From: Sorghum bicolor
Taxonomy: Eukaryota; Streptophyta; Magnoliopsida; Poales; Poaceae
Direction: 5' to 3'
DNA length: 64,000 bases
Assembly (NCBI RefSeq): GCF_000003195.3
Contig: NC_012879.2
Span: 21,424,844-21,488,843, forward strand
Shown: positions 57,515-64,000 of the stretch, piece after piece
Position numbering within the stretch: the first letter of the stretch is position 1
Layout: every line of letters begins with the position of its first letter
Translations under genes and position numbers: made by a program
Notes under the pieces: generated by a model
Database searches by the model: none
Told to the model about the DNA's origin: nothing
Seen by the model: the letters and a program-made list of their open reading frames with translations, nothing else

Positions 57515-57765
57515 CACTAGTACAGGGAAGGGCTTTAGCCCCGGGCCGTAAGCGCCTTTAGTCCCGGCTACGGAACCGGGGCTAAGGTTTCGGGACTAAA
57601 TGTCCCACCTTTAGTCCCGGTTCCGTGGACCGGGACTAAAGGTCCACCTTTAGTCCCGGTTGGTAACAGAAACCGGGACTAAAAGGTGCGCCAGGGTGTG
57701 CCACCTGGCCTCCACTTTTAGTCCCGGTTGTTGTTACGACTAAAGACTTTTTTTCTTTTTTCTTT
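57515..57765. repeat. Left terminus and subterminal repeats of CACTA element G
   Basis: After the CACTAGTACA end come four or more copies of TTTAGTCCCGG interleaved with the complement CCGGGACTAAA, separated by 20-40 bases, so nearly perfect hairpins can form. This TTTAGTCCCGGTT repeat is a well-known signature of one large group of grass CACTA elements. It is the probable TNPA-binding region. Confidence 0.9.
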
Positions 57766-58010
57766 TTCTTTTCATTTGGTTTTCCATTTAGGGTTTACAA
57801 TTATGTTATTGTTATTTTCGAATGCGTATTGTTTGCTGGTAGTTTATGGAACGCACACCTATATAATTTATATAATTTAAAGGATTACATATAAATATAC
57901 TATAAAACACTATATATATATATAAATAATTATATCTATAGGTCCATAATAAAATATTTACACATATGCTTCACGGACAAAGTATTTACAACACAATTTT
58001 TCTCCACCAC
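57766..58010 (-). other. 3' flank of the G TNPA-like gene
   Basis: This short AT-rich stretch with TATATATATATAAATAATTA contains possible polyadenylation signals on the minus strand. No coding content was seen. Confidence 0.5.
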
Positions 58011-61000
58011 TCAAGCATCGTACAAATGATCATCGTTATTTGGTTTCATCTGCTCCTGAGGGTTGAAATAGCACTCGCCGCCGGAATCTAGGACTTGGTC
58101 ATTAAGAAATCCTGCGATTGTCTCCTGAATTCCTTTTAGGCACACCGCATCCAACACCTGCTCCTTCAGCCACATCTCCTTTAATAGACATTAAAGAAAA
58201 AAGTTAGAGGTATGAATAGGATTTATTAAATAGCAACAAATAAATGAAATATACTTATTATATATACATGTTACATACTTTTAGGTGCTCAAGATTAGTT
58301 CTTTTGGCATACACCGGCATAAACTCGCACACATAGTAGCCACACAAATTGTTGCCCGGTGTCTGCCGTAGAACCCACTGAAGTAAGATGGGCTTTGAAA
58401 GTGATGCATTCAACTCTGGACGGTGTTTCTGCACGAACCCAGCCCAAACCCTAGCAATAAAACGATCATTATTAATTATCCATTACCAACTTAAAAGAGC
58501 AGAATTTAATATATAGAGATCGGAGTTACCCTTGGATAATATCTATCATTTCTTGGTAATCATCCTGTGGTTTTCTCAATGAGTCATAGATTACCATTTG
58601 ACATTGCCAGAGATCAATGACAATTAGTATCCAATGAAAGCTGCATTTGTGTGCATATGTAGGCAAAATTAGTATATATCTTCATATTGATCTGATTAAT
58701 TAGTTAAATAGAATGTACACACGATAACGACACTTACTTAAAGTTGTAGGGAAAGAGTATATATCTTTTATCTTTTTGGTTGATCAAGAACCTCCGTAGA
58801 TTTCTCTCCGTTTGAGTTCTCCATAAAACATACGGGGTCTTGTGGTCTTTGAATACAACATTTGGATCCACAAATCCAATCTCCTTGTCATTTCTAACTC
58901 TGAGGTCCCTCATCATGTTTCTGCATATGTATAGCGGGTTTCTGTAATTAGTTATATATATACATGATAAGTTACAGAGACATTATTGAAAGGAAGAATC
59001 ACTTACAGACAGAAGCAACTCAGTAGAGATTTGTCAAGAGCGTCCATGTGGCATAGTTGGTGTAGCTCATTAAATTGAACATAAATAATATCATCACCAT
59101 GGAAGTAATGATAGTTTCTAATTCGGACACAAATATAGTCATCTGCTTTTCTGACACACGCTTCCATGTACCATTTGTTTAGCATGTACATTTGCGTTCC
59201 AAGCTTGCTGAGGGCCGCAGGGTTGTATAAACTCATGCCATATGTATATTCCTTCTGCCAATGATCAATTTGTGGAGCACTTTCAATTGGTGCCCCCGCT
59301 ATCATTTGGGCTAAGCTAAGACCAGTTTCTGCAAAAAAATTTCAAGCTCTTCAAATTTTAAATCTGCCGGTATCTGCTGGTCTAGCACGTCAATGTTTGA
59401 ACCATATTCATTTCCAATGACTAGCGGGGGCACTGATTGCTTTGATTGTTCCCCGAGCTGTGCTACACCCTTGCGCGCTCTTTTCTCTTTCTTCTTCTCT
59501 TCTTCTATGGATTTTCTTAAAGTGCGATCATAGTCTGATAAAGATGATGATTCTTTCTGAGCTTCACGCCTCTTTTTTTGTTCAGCCTCAACCCTTTGTG
59601 GTAGATCTTCTGGCCGTAGTAAGAGGTACGGCTTCTCAGGGTTTCGCTTGGCTTCTCTTTCAGTCTTAAGTTTCTTGAAGAAACTATCCACATCTGATTT
59701 AACTGCAGCATTTATTTCTGCATCAGTCATCTGATCATAGGACAGCTTCTTAGGAATGATAGCTTGTATCTTTTCGGAGGCTTTCTTTTTTGGCGGCGGG
59801 GCGGCTGACACATTTGATTTTGTGGCCGGCCTCTTCTTTCGTGCTGGAGCCACGTGTGGAGGCGATGGGGCGGCCGGTGGCGGTGTTGGAGCCCGAGGAG
59901 GCGGCGTTGGAGCCCTAGGTGGCGTTGGAGCTCTAGGTGGCGGTGTTGGAGCCTGAGGTGGCGGTGTTGGAGCCCGAGGTGGCGGTGTTGGAGCCCTAGG
60001 TGGTGGCGTTGGAGACCGAGGCGATGCAGCCGTGTCTTGCACTCCCTCGTCATCACCCGCAGCACTATGACATGTCGGTGACCACCTGTGAAAATAAAAG
60101 GTATATGAGTAAACCGCTAACTAAGAGAATGCAAAATAAATTTAGTGAACAAATGTATAGTCAATTTTCATCCGCACCTAGGATTAGATTCATGATGAGG
60201 AGGTGGTGGTAGACTACTAGGTGATGCCCCAGGAATAATGATGTAGCGCTTGCGCCAACAAATAAAAGTCTTCTCTGCTTCTCCTAGAGTCTTCTCTCCA
60301 TCACCTCCTTCTATCTCAAGCTGCACATTACTGAAGCCTTTGACAACTCTATCCACCGAGACACTAGCATATCCAGGTGGAATTATCGCCCCATGGATTC
60401 TTGGTGTCCTTGTAGGGTCGACAGGAGTTACAACAGCGACAGCAACCATGACTGTGGCAGTCCCCTGTGGAATGTGCAGCTCACATGTTGTCAGAGGCTT
60501 AGTGATGTCATCCACCGGAAAGTGCAGCCCCACGTCGTCTTGAATAGTTGGCATCTCTGTGGAAGCGCAACTACTTTTCAACTGACCGGGGGGGCCAATG
60601 TTGACTATAGGCTGTGATGCAGTTTGCCCTTGTATAGAACTTAATGCAATCTGCACTTGTCTTTTGATCTCCTCGTTCATTCTCTCTTCAAGCGCTTTCT
60701 CTCGCGCTATCACTTCACGAGCCGCTTCGCGTGACTCAATCACCATTGCCTCCAACCTATGCAACCGCTCTGCTTCCTCTTCCTTCTTTCGTTGGCGGCT
60801 TCTATAAGTCGGTCTATCTTTAGGGAAGCCATGCTCCCATGATATCTCCCCATAGCCTCTGGTTCGCCCACCGTGTTTAACAGTCTCCAGGGCGTATGTC
60901 AGCTCATCCTTTTCTCTATTTGGCTGCCAGGTGCCACTTTCAACTAATCCTCTAGCATAGGCCATTCTCTGTCCTACTCTCTCGAGCTTTTCGCCGTACA

Positions 61001-61955
61001 CTATCTTTCCGGTCTCTAGGTCTATGGTTCCCCCATGACCAAAGAACCAATACTTGGCGCGCTCGGGCCAGTGCATTGATTCTGGTTCGATCCCTCTCCC
61101 AAGAATCTCCTGTTCCAGCTTTTGCCACTTAGGAATAGCAGTCCTGTAGCCACCTGAACCCAAGTGATGGTGGTATTGCTTTTGTTTAGCATTTTCTTGA
61201 TTCTTGATCATCCATGCCTGACCCTCTTCTGAGTTCTTAAACTCTACGAACTCATCCCAAAAAGGCCTCAACTTGACGTAGGCCTTGTTGGTGAAATCTG
61301 GTGTCCGGCCTTGTGCAACAAAAGTCTTGTATAATGTCTTCTTCCAAGCCTGAAATTGTTTGGCCATCTTCTGCATAGCCCAGATTTTAACCTTCTCCTT
61401 CAAAGCTTCATCCTGTGTATCGAGCGTGAAATGTTGAAGGATATCTTGCCAAATCAATTCCTTGTCACGATCTGAGACAAAACTAATATTAGGGTTATCT
61501 TTCCGTTGCCTCCATTCACGAGCACTGACCGGGAACCTGTCCCTTACAAGGTAGCCACAGTGCGCAACAAATTTTTTAGAATTAGCCCCAAGTACTTGTC
61601 CTGTACCGTCATCGAATTCCAACAGAATGTACCGACCCTCCAACGGCTTCTTCGGGCCACGCACTTTTCTACTCTTCTCAGAAGTTGTCGCCGATTTAGA
61701 GGGCTACACAAACAAGTATAAATATATTAGTATAAATGTCATTTATTTTAATTTCATAATCAGCAAAGTTCTTCATTGCATCACAAACAAGTATAAATAT
61801 ATACTAGATTGTAGATAGACCTCATCAGGATTGTCTCCCACAAGTTCTTCATAATCAGCAAAGTACTGACTCCCATCATCTTGGGGATCTGGATTGGCGC
61901 CGCTGTTGATTAGGTCCATCATTGCATCATCCATGTTGTCATTCGGATTGGCCAT
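58011..61955 (-). CDS. TNPA-like CACTA protein fused to a ULP1/C48-type peptidase domain (seven exons, one frameshift)
   Basis: Predicted exons: 61955-61821, 61703-60178, 60085-59007, 58920-58738, 58640-58530, 58450-58279, 58178-58011, about 1124 residues. All introns are GT-AG and phases agree. Domains in order: an acidic start; Transposase_24-like region (FVAHCGYLVRDRF, KQYHHHLGSGGYRTAIPKW, GRTRGYGEISW); coiled coil (about residues 300-345); DUF8039-like domain (GYASVSVDRVVKGF, FICWRKRYI); proline-rich PTPPPRA repeats; basic region; then HYFHGDDIIYVQFNELHQL; and a C48 peptidase core with catalytic His in NFHWILIVID and Cys in PGNNLCGYYVCEF. The stop is TGA after DDHLYDA. One base is missing in an A/T run at about 59333 (7, 8 expected), which breaks exon 3. 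TNPA-like proteins bind subterminal repeats; the peptidase role in CACTA is not established. Confidence 0.85.
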
Positions 61956-61975
61956 TTCTGCAAATTGGACGCCAA

Positions 61976-62461
61976 GTTATTAGCATTTATGTCTCAAGTA
62001 AATTTATAGTGGATACATATTAATGAAAAAAATATATTTTTAACCATTTGAGGTTTGCAAAAAAAATCATATTTGTAACTTTGCTTATCAAATTATGACT
62101 TATTTGATAAGTCAAAATATTTTAACAACAATTTCATGAAAAAAGTGGATACATAAATATTATTATTCTATCATATAAATTTGATTAAATTTGAGATACT
62201 TTGACTCTACAAGGTTCATGGAATGATTTACAATTTGAGATTGCGGTAGCTTGTAAGAAATAATACATTTGAGTTCACTGTGCGTTAGAACAATATAGAA
62301 ACGTGTACGTTTCGCAAGCGCGTGTGTTTGGTCGATTGGAATATGACAAGTGTAGATGTAGGAGTACGTTTTGGCGAGAGGTACTTTGGCAAGCGTTTGG
62401 GAACGAGATTTTTATCATGCGTTTGGGAACAGATTCATAGTTTTGGTTCAAATAAAATTCA
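61976..62461 (-). other. Junction region where the second half of G TNP2 is missing
   Basis: AT-rich noncoding sequence lies between the truncated TNP2 frame and the first TNPA exon. In an intact relative the DUF4218 and DUF4216 parts of TNP2, the TNP2 3' end and the TNPA promoter/leader would lie here; in H the same interval is several kilobases. Near 62290-62460 a TTCGCAAGCGCGTG and two CGTTTGGGAACGAGA/CGTTTGGGAACAGA repeats occur. The TTTGCAG acceptor-like site before the TNPA start is kept. Confidence 0.65.
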
Positions 62462-64000
62462 CTAAAATGAATCCTTAGGCTTACCATATACACCCATGAA
62501 TCCTAGAAGGTTCACACAAAGATTCTTTGTTAGGTGCATGACGTCGATCGCATTCCGGACCTCTAGGACTTGCCAATAGGGTAGCTCCCAAAATATTAAC
62601 TTCTTCTTCCACATGGGTGCATGACCCGCTGCATCTTTTGGAACTGGTTGGCTGCCTTGTCCCTTACCAAAAACTACTTTCACATCCTTAACCATCTCAA
62701 ATACATCTTCTCCAGTTCTATTGCGAGGCTTGCATCGGTGGTCTGCCTTACCTTTAAAATGCTTTTCTTTCTTTCTAACTGGGTGATTCATAGAAAGAAA
62801 TCGACGATACCCAAGGTACACGACCTTTCTGCATTTTTTCAAATATATACTATCAAGGTCATCAAAATAATGTGTGCATGCATTATATCCCTTGTTTGTC
62901 TGCCCTGAAAGATTACTTAGAGCAGGCCAATCATTGATTGTCACAAACAACAGTGCTCGTAGGTTGAAGTGTTCCTGTTTGTACTCATCCCACACACGAA
63001 CACCTGTTTCACTCCATAAAAGAAGGAGTTCTTCAATTAATGGCCTTAGATAGACATCAATGTCATTGCCCGGTTGCTTCGGGCCTTGGATGAGCACCGG
63101 CATCATAATAAACTTTCGCTTCATGCATAACCATGGAGGAAGGTTGTAGATACATAGTGTAACAGGCCAAGTGCTATGACTACTGCTTTGCTCACCAAAA
63201 GGATTCATACCGTCCGTACTTAAAGCGAACCTTAAGTTTCTTGCGTCTTTTGCAAACTCTGGAAATTCCCTGTCTATTGCTCTCCACTGGGACCCATCAG
63301 CAGGGTGTCTCAACATGTTGTCTACTTTACGGTCTTCTTTGTGCCACCGCAATAATTTTGCATGGTCCTTATTTCTAAAAAGACGTTTCAGACGTGGTAT
63401 TATAGGAGCATACCACATAACCTTTGCAGGGATTTTTTTTCTGGGACGTTCTGCCCCCTCAACATCGCCAGGGTCATCTCGCCTGATCTTATACCGTGAT
63501 GCTTTACATACGGGGCATTCATCTAAATTCTCGTAGTCCTTGCGACGGTATAGGATGCAGTCGTTAGGACATGCATGTATCTTCTTGATTTCTAATCCCA
63601 AAGGACAGACGATCTGTTTTGCTTCGGACGTAGTAGTGGGCAGTTCATTAGGCTTTGGCAGCATTTTTTTTGGATCTTCAGTAATTGCCCAAATGCCTTA
63701 TCGGATACACCATTCTGTGCCTTCCATTTTAACAGTTCTAGTGTTGTACCCAGTTTTTTTTGCCCATCCTGGGTAGATGGGTATAATAATTTCTTGTGAT
63801 CTTCTAACATGTGGTCAAACTTTGTCTTCTCTTTTTCACTTTCGCAATCTTTTTGTGCCTCACGAATGACATCACCAAGAGCATCATCTTCAACAGGTGC
63901 GCCTTCTGCATCTGCCTCATCTTCAGCTTCTCCCATTGCTGTATCACCGAAGTCACCATATTGAGCAATAATGTCGTCAGGCTCCAACTGTTCTTCTTCA
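62462..64000 (-). pseudogene. TNP2-like CACTA transposase of element G (truncated, frameshifted, 5' end outside window)
   Basis: The frame enters from the right edge with an acidic stretch (GEAEDEADAEGAPVEDDALG), then KFDHMLEDHKKLLYP. A frameshift at an 8-base T run near 63670 separates it from the next 400-codon frame. That frame has the zinc-like CPNDCILYRRKDYENLDECPVC block, VMWYAPIIPRLKRLF, RFALSTDGMNPFG (probable first catalytic Asp), GPKQPGNDIDVYLRPLIEE (probable second), ALLFVTINDWPALSNLSGQ and VRNAIDVMHLTKNLCVNLL. It stops at GKPKDSF, where the family continues with several hundred more residues, including DUF4218 and DUF4216. The catalytic core is therefore incomplete. Confidence 0.85.

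Larger units (their letters stand above)
57515..64000 (-). mobile_element. Element G: CACTA (En/Spm) transposon, left part
   Basis: It begins CACTAGTACAGGG at 57515 and runs off the right edge. The genes lie on the minus strand: TNP2-like at the right and a TNPA-like gene with a ULP1-type domain towards the left. Sequence conservation is much better than in H, with only one frameshift in each gene. TNP2 lacks its C-terminal half, so G is probably defective. Any 3-bp TSD cannot be checked without the other end. Confidence 0.9.

Noticed and set aside
59727..60081. ORFs on both strands across the proline-rich tract (glycine-rich, arginine/tryptophan-rich and histidine/leucine-rich frames)
   Set aside because: These are shadows of the PTPPPRA repeat of the TNPA-like gene of G, produced by its short-period codon repeat.

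Overview
This window is repeat DNA from a plant nuclear genome, most likely a grass. The evidence is the repeat content: Sirevirus-type Ty1/copia LTRs with many CACCGGACGC motifs, Athila/Tat-type Ty3/gypsy elements primed by tRNA-Asp, LTRs that begin TGTAACACCC, and CACTA transposons with TTTAGTCCCGG subterminal repeats. A panicoid grass (sorghum/sugarcane relatives) is my best guess, from memory only. I found no host gene, tRNA, rRNA or CRISPR. Nearly all of the sequence can be assigned to transposable elements, and most boundaries are fixed by target-site duplications (TSDs) that I read directly.

Layout. The oldest layer is a CACTA transposon (element H). Its genes run on the minus strand and its right end is at 57328; its left end lies outside the window. 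H was split by four LTR insertions. (1) A Sirevirus-type element E, whose 3' LTR ends at 6623, is itself split by an Athila/Tat-type element D (1-2126). (2) A Sirevirus-type solo LTR F (6716-16892, TSD GTGGT) contains the non-autonomous element A (8543-16761, TSD ACCAT). (3) A very long solo LTR I (17601-39047, TSD CTCTG/CTCTA) contains the non-autonomous element C (22404-38894, TSD ATCAC), which contains the Athila-type element B (28599-37926, TSD ACTGG/AGTGG). (4) Element J (45770-55661, TSD GCCTC) contains the solo LTR K (47505-50474, TSD TGACC). Removing F and I rejoins the TNPA-like reading frame of H, and removing J rejoins its TNP2 transposase gene. A second CACTA element, G, starts at 57515 and runs off the right edge.

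How the genes relate. B is the only LTR element here with a recognisable gag-protease-RT-RNase H-integrase set, but it is broken by stops and frameshifts. It also carries a separate intact 209-aa ORF behind its own TATA box. A and C share B's ends, primer site and 3' untranslated sequence but lack RT and integrase, so they look like elements mobilised by a B-like partner. G carries a seven-exon TNPA-like gene ending in a ULP1/C48-type peptidase domain, interrupted by one homopolymer frameshift. The TNP2 gene next to it has lost its second half. H keeps all parts of TNP2 and TNPA, but only as decayed pseudogenes.

Most unusual observations: a leader-plus-intron module shared between the TNPA promoter region of H and LTR I; the internal promoter and extra ORF of B; decay of the E reading frame through TAG codons only; and a split acidic ORF inside LTR K. 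All identities and divergences were judged by eye.
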